Translations under genes and position numbers: made by a program
DNA from: an archaeon
GTDB lineage: Archaea > Nanobdellota > Nanobdellia > Woesearchaeales > GW2011-AR15
Direction of reading: 5' to 3'
Assembly (NCBI GenBank): GCA_018657065.1
Contig: JABHXU010000004.1
Coordinates: 1-64,000, forward strand
DNA length: 64,000 bases
Shown: piece after piece, positions 8,764-17,291 of the stretch
Position numbering within the stretch: the first letter of the stretch is position 1
Layout: the number at the start of each line of letters is the position of its first letter
The notes under the pieces: model-generated
The model's database searches: none
Told to the model about the DNA's origin: nothing
The model's input: the letters and a program-made list of their open reading frames with translations, nothing else

Positions 8764-9294
8764 TCAAATAATCTTTTTTTTTTGAAAACAAAAGTTTAAA
8801 TTGTATTTATTTAGGTAATTCAAAATATCTTCATCCTTCCAAAACCCAATTGGTTGAGATATTCCTTTGTTATATGAGTTACAAGTTAAATTTAAATACG
8901 CTTGCTCAATTTTTTTGTTTTTCCAAGCAATATTTCCTAGAATTAATTTTTTATTTGAGGTTACCATGAATTTTTCTAAATATTTATTTATTGTATCATG
9001 ATTATTAATATTAAATTCATTTTTCTTGTCATTTGAATTAATTATGGTTAAGTTAGAACATTTCATTACGTGTTCTTTGATTTCTGATTTTGTATCAATA
9101 AAAATCGCTTCAACGTCTGGAAATATATTTCTAACTAAATCAAGTAAGACTATTGATTTTTTTCCACCACTAAAACAAACAGTTACTTCCCCATCAAAAT
9201 AATTATAAAATCTTCTAATTCTAATATTTGACAATGCAATTTTAATACTTAAAGGTAGACTTTGTCTTTGTTTTAATTGCCAGGATTCCAACAT
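8764..9294 (-). pseudogene. PAPS-reductase-like PP-loop protein, probably degenerate and truncated
   Basis: The N-terminal part matches the phosphoadenosine phosphosulfate reductase-like PP-loop family (LPLSIKIALSNIRIRRFYNYFDGEVTVCFSGG). The family motif SGGKDS reads SGGKKS (residues about 42-47), replacing the conserved Asp. Sequence continues through PIGFWKDEDILNYLNKYNLNF, where related proteins carry on with a C-terminal part containing cysteines. Here the frame ends 7 codons later, just after a run of ten A residues (minus strand), a classic slippage site. A missing catalytic residue plus lost C-terminus argue for a decayed gene. A short functional variant remains possible. Confidence 0.6.
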
Positions 9295-9322
9295 TTATAT
9301 CACTAATACCCAAATTATTTTT

Positions 9323-10609
9323 TTAAGAAAAATACTCTTGCAATCCCATTTGCTTATTTTTAATTTTAGAAGGTTCAAAAATTTCAGGTTCTGGAATTAT
9401 AGTGTCTCCTAAAACAGGAACTCCATAAACTCCATCATATCCAGGAATAACTTTAATTTGTTGATTTCTATTTTTAATTATAGCATCAACAATTTTTTTA
9501 TCTAAATATTTTTCAAGCTTTTCTTTAGGTGTACTCCTTAAAATTTCGTACTCATTTCCAATTTTTCCTACAACTTTATTATACTGCGTCCAAACAGATT
9601 TAGTTGCCACACCTTTTTCTAAAACTAATGAAATCATGTCTGAAAGAGGAATATATTTTTTATAACTCGGAGCATCTTCAAGTTTATAGCCGATAGGTCT
9701 TTTTGCTAATTCTTCAACTCTATTTTCTACTCCTATAATTAAAGGCCTACCACATTTAGGACACATTTTATTTAATTTATTTGATTCACTAGGACTTAAA
9801 CTAACATTACAATTTCTATGACCGTCATAATGGTACTTACCATATCCTGGATCTACTTCAATTGTTTCTTTTAACCCTTCCTTTGTTTTAATTGCTTTTA
9901 ACACATTATCATATGTTAATTCATTTAAATCAAAAACTGTTGCTTCTCTTCCAAGTCTCCATGGCCAGTAACTATGAAGATCTGAGAAACTTAATAGAGT
10001 ATAATCATCTAATTCTGGAATTCTAAAATTCATATCTGGATCACTAGATAGACCAGTTTCAACTGCATGAATGTCTTTAGTTCTTTCAGCAAATGCTTCT
10101 TTAACAGAATTAAATCCTCCCTTACTTCCAAGAAGTCCAAAATGCGGAGTCCAAATATGTGCTGGAACAATTTCAATATCTTTATCTACTCCTTTCATAA
10201 TATCAACAAATTCAGGACAAGACATTCCAAATATTGGTCGGCCATCATAATCTATTCTTCCTATTTTTAACAATGCTTCACTTACTTGAGCTGCTATTTC
10301 TAGACTTCTGGCAAAAATAACATTATGAACCTTTCTTCCTTTTCCATCTTGTGTATAGATTAAAGAAATTTCACTAGAAAGTAAAAATGGAAAATTGTTT
10401 TTTGTTCGTAGAATTCCAGTATCATCTTCTGTTAAATGTTCTTTTAATTCCTCTTGCCACTTAAGATGTTGGAAATCTCCAGTTCCCATGAGATTAACTC
10501 CTTTAATTTTTGCATATTCTTCAAGATGAGGAATGTCAAGTGTTTTAGAACAAGCTCTACTATATTTTGAATGAATGTGAAGATCTGAAATATATTCGAT
10601 ATTATGCAC
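9323..10609 (-). CDS. Endonuclease Q (PHP-domain DNA repair nuclease)
   Basis: The N-terminus is a PHP domain with metal-binding ISDLHIHSKYSRA, GTGDFQH, AHIWTPHFG and SFSDLHSYWPW motifs. A zinc finger (CNVSLSPSESNKL, then CPKCGRP) and a helical C-terminal region follow. This order matches endonuclease Q, which nicks DNA 5' of deaminated bases. The last residues QMGLQEYFS form a PIP box for binding PCNA. The frame can extend to a TTG at 10633, but a TATA box TTTAAATA (10635-10642) lies inside that extension and 29 nt before GTG 10609. A leaderless GTG start there (428 aa) is therefore preferred. Neighbours are unrelated. Confidence 0.88.
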   Translation of the reverse strand: MHNIEYISDLHIHSKYSRACSKTLDIPHLEEYAKIKGVNLMGTGDFQHLKWQEELKEHLTEDDTGILRTKNNFPFLLSSEISLIYTQDGKGRKVHNVIFARSLEIAAQVSEALLKIGRIDYDGRPIFGMSCPEFVDIMKGVDKDIEIVPAHIWTPHFGLLGSKGGFNSVKEAFAERTKDIHAVETGLSSDPDMNFRIPELDDYTLLSFSDLHSYWPWRLGREATVFDLNELTYDNVLKAIKTKEGLKETIEVDPGYGKYHYDGHRNCNVSLSPSESNKLNKMCPKCGRPLIIGVENRVEELAKRPIGYKLEDAPSYKKYIPLSDMISLVLEKGVATKSVWTQYNKVVGKIGNEYEILRSTPKEKLEKYLDKKIVDAIIKNRNQQIKVIPGYDGVYGVPVLGDTIIPEPEIFEPSKIKNKQMGLQEYFS

Positions 10610-10658
10610 CCCTCCCTTGATAAATAAAGGCAATTATTTAAATTTTGTGTGCATCATT

Positions 10659-11312
10659 TTAATCTATTAATCCAAGCATCCTATATCTTTCTAATCCAAC
10701 TTGATAATTATTTTCTAGTGCAGTTTCTAAGTGTAAAAATTGTGCTTCAATTCTTCGTAGGCCACTGATTGTCAATATCTTATTTTCAACACCAATTTTT
10801 GATAACTCAGATTCGGGAATTTCTTGGATGTAATCTCTTGCATATGAAAAACATTCTTTAATTGTCCCAACATCATCTATAAATTGGCTTCCAAATACTA
10901 TCTCTTCTTGAATTGCTTTTTCCAAAGATTTACCCATAGTAAAAAATGCAACAATTCTTTGCCCTAAATTATAAAATGTTTTTTCAACTAAAAACTGAAA
11001 ATCATTCATTTCTTTAGATAATTTCATTGCTTTTAGCATCTCAGTATTTTGATAAAGTGATTTTTGAACATATGATCTAGCAAATGAAATTAAATCTTCA
11101 TACATTTTCATTTGAGGTGCTTGTTCTGCTACAAGCAATTCATAATCTGTGTCCTCTGGATCATACTCAAGAGCTAGATTTCCATCTTGAACTACAAGCT
11201 CTAAAAATTCTCCTTTTTTTGTTGCTTGCAAAAAAATCTTATCCAAAGATAAATATGCAACAAGTTCATCAAGTAGCATTCCTTCGAAAAGAACTATCTT
11301 ATTTTTAAGCAT
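10659..11312 (-). CDS. Hypothetical protein, about 217 aa
   Basis: I do not recognise this mostly helical, acidic, soluble protein. It shows alternating amphipathic helices (LISFARSYVQKSLYQNTEMLKAM, IEAQFLHLETALENNYQVGLERYRML). No cysteines, signal peptide or membrane segments are visible. The start is uncertain: ATG 11312 is given, but TATATAAA (11322-11329) would place transcription near 11298, downstream of it. ATG 11279 is the first canonical start after that point. Confidence 0.6.
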   Translation of the reverse strand: MLKNKIVLFEGMLLDELVAYLSLDKIFLQATKKGEFLELVVQDGNLALEYDPEDTDYELLVAEQAPQMKMYEDLISFARSYVQKSLYQNTEMLKAMKLSKEMNDFQFLVEKTFYNLGQRIVAFFTMGKSLEKAIQEEIVFGSQFIDDVGTIKECFSYARDYIQEIPESELSKIGVENKILTISGLRRIEAQFLHLETALENNYQVGLERYRMLGLID

Positions 11313-11369
11313 TCCCAAAAATTTATATAGTATCTTTTGTCCTAAAATAATAATTAAAAGGGTGAATAA

Positions 11370-12611
11370 ATGGAAATCGCAGGAATGTTTGCTATTGCAG
11401 GAGTTATCTTGTTTGTAGGATTTTTAGGAGAATTAATCTTTCAAAAAACAAACATTCCCGACGTTATCTGGTTAATGATTATTGGTGCGCTTTTAGGATA
11501 TTTCTTTGATATTGCAAATGCACCAGGGTTTAATCAAATAGCACCAATATTTACTACATTTGCTTTAATTTATATATTATTTGAAGGAGCAATAAACATT
11601 GATATAAAAAAATTAGTCAAAGGAGTTATAGGTGGATCAAGTTTATCAGTTTTAAGTTTTTTAATTTCAATTATAATTGTTCCATTAATAATGAGTTTTT
11701 TTGGTTGGGGAATTTTGGAAGGAATGCTTTTAGGTGCAATTATTGGTGGAGCCAGTTCTGCAGTTATTATTCCAATAGCTAAAAATATTGACGTTAAACC
11801 TCAAACTGCTCTAGTATTAACTTTTGAATCTGCAATTAGTGATGTTTTATGTATTGTTGGAGCTATCACAATTCTTAATATTATTAATCTAAACATGTTT
11901 AGTTTAGGAAATGTTGTCAAAGAAATCGTATATTCATTTGTTATTGCAATTTTTATAGGAGTTATTAGCGGTCTAATTTGGTCAAAAATTCAAAGTTATA
12001 TGCAAAAAATTTCAAAATCTTATATGACTACAATTGGAGCTCTTTTGCTTCTTTATAGCTTTGTTGAATATTTAGATTCTAATGGAGCTATTGCGTGTTT
12101 ATCATTTGGAATAATTGTAGGAAACACTAAAAAAATATTTTCTTTTATTGAAAAAGGAAATGAATTTAATATGGCTACACCTTCAGCTAAATTCTTTTTT
12201 TCAGAAATTAGTTTTTTTGTAAAAGTATTCTTTTTTGTTTATCTAGGTTTGCTAATTAATTTTGAAAATATTAGTTTAATGCTTATAGGTTTTTTACTAA
12301 CAATACTTTTATTTTTATTTAGACCTCTAGCAGTAAAAATAAGTAATAGACATAATAGTAGTCTTGAACATAAGGATAGAATCTTTATGGAAATTTTAAC
12401 TCCTAAAGGACTCGCAGCAGCTGTTTTAGCTCAGCTTCCAGCTCAATATGGAATAACAAATGGAGAACAATTTTCAACAATTGTTTTATCAGTTATTTTC
12501 TTTAGTATCTTGATTAGTACAATTGCAGTTTTTATGACAGAAAAAGGTAAATTCAATGGTGTAAGCCAAATGCTTGATCTAAGAAAATTAAGAAGAACGA
12601 AAAAACATTAG
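11370..12611 (+). CDS. Cation:proton antiporter (CPA family)
   Basis: This 413-residue protein has about 12 membrane segments and Na+/H+ exchanger signatures. These include IPDVIWLMIIGALLGYF near residue 30, FTTFALIYILFEGAINID near 63-80, GAIIGGASSAVIIPIAKN near 122-138 and FESAISDVLCIVGA near 150, which carries the acidic residue expected in the transport core. It should exchange cations for protons across the membrane for pH or salt homeostasis. GGGTGA lies 4 nt before the ATG. The gene overlaps the convergent acetyltransferase gene by 4 bp. Confidence 0.88.
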   Translation: MEIAGMFAIAGVILFVGFLGELIFQKTNIPDVIWLMIIGALLGYFFDIANAPGFNQIAPIFTTFALIYILFEGAINIDIKKLVKGVIGGSSLSVLSFLISIIIVPLIMSFFGWGILEGMLLGAIIGGASSAVIIPIAKNIDVKPQTALVLTFESAISDVLCIVGAITILNIINLNMFSLGNVVKEIVYSFVIAIFIGVISGLIWSKIQSYMQKISKSYMTTIGALLLLYSFVEYLDSNGAIACLSFGIIVGNTKKIFSFIEKGNEFNMATPSAKFFFSEISFFVKVFFFVYLGLLINFENISLMLIGFLLTILLFLFRPLAVKISNRHNSSLEHKDRIFMEILTPKGLAAAVLAQLPAQYGITNGEQFSTIVLSVIFFSILISTIAVFMTEKGKFNGVSQMLDLRKLRRTKKH

Positions 12612-13174
12612 ATCTCTTTGTTTTTTGGTGCCCTACGTAATAATCTATGCGCATACAATTCCTCTTGTTTAAAATATTCTTGTTCTCCAATTTCTTCAAA
12701 TCCACATGCTCGATGAAATTCTAATGACCTTTCATTTATTACTGGATAAGTGCAAACAAAAGCATATATTGGTAAATTTGGAAATTGATTCTGTAATAAT
12801 GAATATGCTTTTTTTCCTAAACCTTGACCTAAAAAATCTTGATGTATAGCAACTTGATGTACTTTAACTAATGGTAATTCTCCTTTTAATTCTCTAATTA
12901 TCTCTTCTTCTAAAAAAGCACCATTATTTAATATTAATTCATCAACAAATTCTTCAGGCAAATAATCTAACAAACATATATACCCATTAATTTGTTTGTG
13001 ACCATTTCCAAGCACATAGTAAGAATCTCTTGATGCATTAAGTTGCCCAACTAAAAAACCTTGACTCGCATCTCTTTGATCTCTAGGTTTTAGATGATCT
13101 GAATGAATTGCCATAATTTGATCCATATCACTAACTTTCGCCGGTCTAAGTTCTAAAATTTTAGAATGTAACAT
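12608..13174 (-). CDS. GNAT-family N-acetyltransferase
   Basis: The fold is recognised from LELRPAKVSDMDQIMAIHSDHL at the N-terminus and the acetyl-CoA loop VHQVAIHQDFLGQGLGKKAYSLLQNQF near the middle (the Q/R-x-x-G-x-G/A pyrophosphate-binding motif). CTYPVINERSLEFHRACGFEEIGEQEYF follows, a typical GNAT C-terminal strand-helix-strand. Substrate is unknown. The frame extends to TTG 13189, but a TATA-like AAATAAATT 29 nt upstream of ATG 13174 favours a leaderless start there (188 aa). Confidence 0.8.
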   Translation of the reverse strand: MLHSKILELRPAKVSDMDQIMAIHSDHLKPRDQRDASQGFLVGQLNASRDSYYVLGNGHKQINGYICLLDYLPEEFVDELILNNGAFLEEEIIRELKGELPLVKVHQVAIHQDFLGQGLGKKAYSLLQNQFPNLPIYAFVCTYPVINERSLEFHRACGFEEIGEQEYFKQEELYAHRLLRRAPKNKEI

Positions 13175-13221
13175 ATTTTTCTGGATCAAATTACATGAAT
13201 TTATTTTTGACTAGAAAATAT

Positions 13222-13230
13222 TTTGTCAAA
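13222..13230. promoter_or_regulatory. Palindromic operator candidate TTTGTCAAA (lrp at 13271)
   Basis: It is centred at 13226, exactly 45 nt upstream of the ATG, directly before the TATA box TTTAAATA (13241-13248). Word and spacing are identical to the site at 5494-5502. Confidence 0.6.
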
Positions 13231-13270
13231 TCAAAACATATTTAAATAGAAATTACATTTTCACAAAGCA

Positions 13271-14257
13271 ATGAAGATTGTTGCATTAAAAAAAGTAGAA
13301 AAAGGCATTTTAAGTTACTTAGATATTGATTCAAGAACTTCTTTTTCAAGAATTGGGAAAAAAATTAGAAAAAGCCAACAACAAGTCAGTTATACTGTAC
13401 AATCATTAAAAGATAAAGAAATTTTAAAAGGATTTTACACATTAATGGACTATTCGAAAATAAATTACAACCTAATTTTATTCCGAGTATATTTTAAAGT
13501 CATTTATACAAAAGAACAAACATATGAAAACTTAATTGAATATTTAAAAAATGATCCCCATACTGGACTTATTGAAGAATGTTGGGGAAATTATGATCTT
13601 GTGACAACTTACTATGCTAAAAACGCTTCACATTTTAATAAACATATTAGAGAAGTTATGGAAAAATTTCCAAAACATTTGCAAAATTTTTCAGTTTTAA
13701 CAACAGTTGTTCAAAGACACTTTGGAAGAAAATATCTTAATCCAAAAGCTACTTATGATGAAATATTTGTTGGTGGTGACCGAGTTCCTCAAAAAGTTGA
13801 AGATATTGACCTTAAAATTTTAAACATGATTTCAACAAATGCTAGGATAAATTCTGTTGAAATCGCGAGTATTTTAGATGTCACACCTAAAACAATTATT
13901 AATAGACTAAAAAAACTTGAAGAAAAAGAAATTATTCTAGGTTATAAACCATTGATAAATATTAGAAATGTTGGATATTATTCAAATTTATTATTAATCA
14001 AATATCATAATATTACTGCAAAAACTGAAAAAGAATTTATTAATTATCTTAAAGCTCATCCAAGTGTTATTAGTGTAATAAAAACTCTAGGTGAATGGGA
14101 TATTGAAATTAGAATTGAAATTGAAGATTATAATCAAATTAGAAAAACAGAAAGAGAAATTAGAGAAAACTTTGGTTCTATGATTCAAACTATTCAAAAT
14201 TTGCCAACTCATAAAATATTCAAAAATAACTTCTTTCCTAGTTTTTTATTGGAATAA
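13271..14257 (+). CDS. Tandem Lrp/AsnC-family transcriptional regulator (paralogue)
   Basis: This 328-residue protein has two Lrp-like units: HTH 1 at about residues 7-52 (IGKKIRKSQQQVSYTVQSLK) with a RAM domain (VYFKVIYTKEQTYENLIEYL, GNYDLVTTYYAKN), then HTH 2 at about 178-222 (IASILDVTPKTIINRLKKLE) with a second RAM domain. It has the same layout as the protein encoded at 4455-5453, so the two are paralogues. A TATA box is 26 nt before the ATG, implying a leaderless transcript, with TTTGTCAAA upstream. The paralogues may regulate themselves and each other. The next gene on the same strand starts 45 nt later, so co-transcription with the helicase is possible. Confidence 0.88.
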   Translation: MKIVALKKVEKGILSYLDIDSRTSFSRIGKKIRKSQQQVSYTVQSLKDKEILKGFYTLMDYSKINYNLILFRVYFKVIYTKEQTYENLIEYLKNDPHTGLIEECWGNYDLVTTYYAKNASHFNKHIREVMEKFPKHLQNFSVLTTVVQRHFGRKYLNPKATYDEIFVGGDRVPQKVEDIDLKILNMISTNARINSVEIASILDVTPKTIINRLKKLEEKEIILGYKPLINIRNVGYYSNLLLIKYHNITAKTEKEFINYLKAHPSVISVIKTLGEWDIEIRIEIEDYNQIRKTEREIRENFGSMIQTIQNLPTHKIFKNNFFPSFLLE

Positions 14258-14302
14258 TAATTAGGAAAAATATATTAACAGACAAATTTATGAAATAATT
14301 AG

Positions 14303-16216
14303 ATGAAATTCAAAAACTTTACTCTAGATAAATTCCAAGAAGATTCTGTAAAATCAATTGACAAAGGAAATTCTGTTGTAGTTACTGCTGGAACAGGTAC
14401 TGGTAAAACACTAATTGCAGATTATATAATCGATAAGTATATTAAAAAAAATCGAAGAATAATATATACAGCTCCTATAAAAGCTCTTTCTGGACAAAAA
14501 TATAGAGATTTTAAAGCAGACTATGGAGAAGAAAATGTTGGAATCATGACTGGAGATGTTGTTATTAATCCTGAGGCTCCAATTTTAATTATGACTACTG
14601 AAATTTATCGTAACATGCTTCTTACTAAAGACAAAATAATAGAGTATGTTTCTTATGTAGTTTTTGATGAGATTCATTATATTAATGATATTGAAAGAGG
14701 TACAATTTGGGAAGAATCTGTAATTTTCTCTCCTGAACATATACGATTTTTATGTTTATCTGCAACAGTTCCGAATGCTAAAGAATTTGCAAGCTGGATT
14801 CAAAACATAAAAAATCATACTGTTGATACTATCACATACAATAAAAGAGCTGTTCCATTAAATCATTTAGTTTATGATGTATCTTTAGGAATAACAAATG
14901 TTGACGCTGTTATTAAAGACAAATCAACAACTGATTTATATAAATCAAACAGAAGAAAAAAGAAAAACAAAAGACAAAATTTACCTGAAGTAAATCATGT
15001 TGCTTTAATTAAACAAATCCAAGATAAACTACCTTGTATTTTTTTTAATTTTTCAAGAAAAAATTGTGAACAAAAAGCAATTGAACTCTCTAAATCTATA
15101 AATTTCACATCCAATAGTGATAGAAAAAGAATTGTAGAATTATCTAATAAATTAATCAGTTCTGAATATAGAGCACTTCATAGTATTCAAAGATTAAAAC
15201 AAGTTCTTTCAAAAGGTATAGCATTTCATCATGCAGGAATTTTGCCTAAAGCAAAAGAACTAGTTGAATTGTTATTTTCAGAGGGTATAATAAAAGTACT
15301 ATATGCTACTGAAACTTTTGCTGTAGGAATAAATATGCCAGCAAAAACTGTTGCATTTGCCTCACTTGAAAAGTTTGATGGTGTATCATTTAGATACTTA
15401 AATTCAAAAGAATATTTTCAATTAGCTGGAAGAGCAGGTCGTAGAGGAATTGATGAAGTTGGATACGCTATTTCAATGGTTGAAAGAGGATACACTGATT
15501 TACAAAAATTAAAACAAATATCTCTAAGAGATGATATTCCAATAATGAGTCGTTTTAGACTTAGTTATAATACTGTTCTGAATCTTGTTCATTATCATAA
15601 TCCAAAACAAAGAGAAGAAATTTTAAGAATGAATTTTGACTTTTTCCAAAGAAAAATGCAAAGTAATAAGCAAATTAGAATTATGGCCTCATACAATAAT
15701 AAAATTAAAATTTTAAAAAGTATGGGCTATGTTCAAGATGATAAATTAACTGAAAAGGGAATTTTTGCAACTCATATTTATTCAAATGAATTATTAACCT
15801 CTGAACTATTTTCAACTAATCTTTATAAAGAATTTAGTACAAAAGAAATTAATATTTTAGTTGCTGCAGTTATTTATGAACCAAGAAGAAACGACTATTT
15901 CACATTAAAAAATAGCGGAAGAACTGTTGATCATATTATAAGAGCAATTTCAAATAAAAAATATATTTTCAAAAATCTAAATAAATTACATTTAAAAAGA
16001 ATGACTAGAGTTATTGGTGATTTTTCAGATGGAGCTGAATTTAAAGATTTACTTGAACTATGTAGTTTAGATGAAGGAGATTTAATTAGATTAATTAGAA
16101 GAGTGATTGATATGCTTCGTCAAATCGCTAATGCGTCAAAAGATTATGATTTAACAGACAAAATTCATGAATGTATTAATAGCATTTATCGAAGTGTTAT
16201 TAGATTTGAATTTTAG
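14303..16216 (+). CDS. Ski2/Mtr4-like DExH-box helicase
   Basis: This 637-residue superfamily 2 helicase has motif I AGTGTGKT (about residues 30-37), motif Ia YTAPIKALSGQKY, motif II DEIH (about 129-132), motif III LSATVPNAKEFASW, motif IV-V region ILYATETFAVGINMPAKTVAF and motif VI QLAGRAGRRGID. VPNAKEFASW and AGRAGRRGID are typical of the Ski2-like group, RNA helicases linked to exosome-type RNA decay. The C-terminal helical part is short and lacks an evident arch domain. The role in RNA turnover is family-based inference. Confidence 0.85.
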   Translation: MKFKNFTLDKFQEDSVKSIDKGNSVVVTAGTGTGKTLIADYIIDKYIKKNRRIIYTAPIKALSGQKYRDFKADYGEENVGIMTGDVVINPEAPILIMTTEIYRNMLLTKDKIIEYVSYVVFDEIHYINDIERGTIWEESVIFSPEHIRFLCLSATVPNAKEFASWIQNIKNHTVDTITYNKRAVPLNHLVYDVSLGITNVDAVIKDKSTTDLYKSNRRKKKNKRQNLPEVNHVALIKQIQDKLPCIFFNFSRKNCEQKAIELSKSINFTSNSDRKRIVELSNKLISSEYRALHSIQRLKQVLSKGIAFHHAGILPKAKELVELLFSEGIIKVLYATETFAVGINMPAKTVAFASLEKFDGVSFRYLNSKEYFQLAGRAGRRGIDEVGYAISMVERGYTDLQKLKQISLRDDIPIMSRFRLSYNTVLNLVHYHNPKQREEILRMNFDFFQRKMQSNKQIRIMASYNNKIKILKSMGYVQDDKLTEKGIFATHIYSNELLTSELFSTNLYKEFSTKEINILVAAVIYEPRRNDYFTLKNSGRTVDHIIRAISNKKYIFKNLNKLHLKRMTRVIGDFSDGAEFKDLLELCSLDEGDLIRLIRRVIDMLRQIANASKDYDLTDKIHECINSIYRSVIRFEF

Positions 16217-16267
16217 TTGGAAAAATTTTTATACTCAATATATCTAACAAATATAGGGTGATTTAAT

Positions 16268-16621
16268 ATGTCTAAAAACTCGCAAGAAGGAAAAATATGT
16301 GTAATACTCTTATGGTTAACTGGATGGGTAGGCTTAATTTGGTATCTAGTTGACGAAAAAATGAAGAAAAATTCATTTGTTAAATTCCATTTAAAACAAT
16401 GGCTAATGGCATTAATTGTTAGTATGATTTGGTCATTTGTGTTTAGTATTGTATATTTCTTACTTAGTATAGTAACTTTTGGAATATTTGCAATATTTGG
16501 ATGGATTGGATATTTTATCCCAGTTGTATGGTTAATCCAAGGTTTAATCTTTGCAATTAAAGATGAAGAAAAAGAACTTTGGTTGATAGGAAAATACGCA
16601 AAAAAATATTTTAAATTTTAG
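16268..16621 (+). CDS. Small Tic20/DUF4870-like membrane protein
   Basis: The 117 residues hold three hydrophobic segments (about 10-26, 48-72, 76-98). FVKFHLKQWLMALIV resembles the F-x-x-x-Q-x-L element of DUF4870/Tic20-like proteins, and the tail is basic (GKYAKKYFKF). Function is unknown. GGGTGAT lies 5 nt before the ATG, and two hairpins follow the stop codon. Confidence 0.6.
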   Translation: MSKNSQEGKICVILLWLTGWVGLIWYLVDEKMKKNSFVKFHLKQWLMALIVSMIWSFVFSIVYFLLSIVTFGIFAIFGWIGYFIPVVWLIQGLIFAIKDEEKELWLIGKYAKKYFKF

Positions 16622-16690
16622 TAAATGCTTAGCATTTACTAATTAGTACGCTAATTGACTATTCTGTTGCGTACTATTTTAATTTTTTTT
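16620..16690 (+). terminator. Tandem hairpin terminator
   Basis: A 9-bp stem with a 3-nt loop (AGTAAATGC/GCATTTACT, 16620-16640) overlaps the stop codon. A second 8-bp stem (TAGTACGC/GCGTACTA, 16644-16676) is followed by T-rich sequence. It separates two convergent genes. Confidence 0.6.
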
Positions 16691-16698
16691 CTTTATTT

Positions 16699-17124
16699 TT
16701 AATTTAATTTTTCTACTAGACCTGAAACAGCACCAATTCCAGCTCCAACAGCAAAACCTAAAGAAGTTACTCCAAAGGCTTTAGCTTGAAAAGAATAAGA
16801 ACGGTTTTTTTCTTTTTCATCGATTTTATCGCTTGCAGGAGGTACATACTCAGGAAAACCATTTTTTGCAAGATAAATAGCACCACGCAATAATTCGAGA
16901 CCACCACAGAGTGCCAATCCATCTAACATTGGACTAGCCACAGCAACATGATCTTTCATAAAAGTTATAACACCAACATCTCCTTCTGCCAGTCCTCTAC
17001 CTCCAACATATCCACCTGCACCACCAATCAAAAAATCAATTGCTAAATTTTTAATAGTGTAACCATCATATCCTTTTGGAACTACCATTGATTTTGGATT
17101 AGGTCTATAAAATAAATTTTTCAT
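16699..17124 (-). CDS. Hypothetical glycine-rich membrane protein, 141 aa
   Basis: I do not recognise a family. Gly-rich hydrophobic segments (FLIGGAGGYVGGRGL near residue 30, FGVTSLGFAVGAGIGAVSGLVEKLN at the end) and a charged stretch SDKIDEKEKNRSYS suggest a small membrane protein. The frame continues upstream to 17148, but that region contains the TATA box. The box lies 28 nt from ATG 17124, so a leaderless start there is chosen. The promoter shares a 36-bp block with that of the next gene. Confidence 0.55.
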   Translation of the reverse strand: MKNLFYRPNPKSMVVPKGYDGYTIKNLAIDFLIGGAGGYVGGRGLAEGDVGVITFMKDHVAVASPMLDGLALCGGLELLRGAIYLAKNGFPEYVPPASDKIDEKEKNRSYSFQAKAFGVTSLGFAVGAGIGAVSGLVEKLN

Positions 17125-17148
17125 TTTAATGAAACAAATCCGAATCAC

Positions 17149-17190
17149 TATATAAATGTTTTGGTTTTGTAACCACTTACAAGTGACTAG
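17149..17190 (-). promoter_or_regulatory. Promoter with shared upstream element
   Basis: On the plus strand TATATAAA (17149-17156) is followed by TTTTGGTTTTGTAAC and an inverted-repeat-like ACTTACAAGTGACT. Positions 17149-17184 match 18419-18454 with only a handful of mismatches. On the minus strand this is an element immediately upstream of the TATA box, where archaeal activators or repressors bind. Confidence 0.6.
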
Positions 17191-17291
17191 TTATTACTTA
17201 AGGTCCACAATATTGTAAACGTACATCAAATAATTAATATATCAAATTAGAATATGAAAAAACAATTTTTAAAAAAATTCCATCCTTATTT

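Noticed and set aside
10598-10633. Endonuclease Q starting at TTG 10633 or at an ATC codon 10600
   Set aside because: The TATA box overlaps the upstream start, and leaderless GTG 10609 fits the promoter spacing without requiring a rare start.
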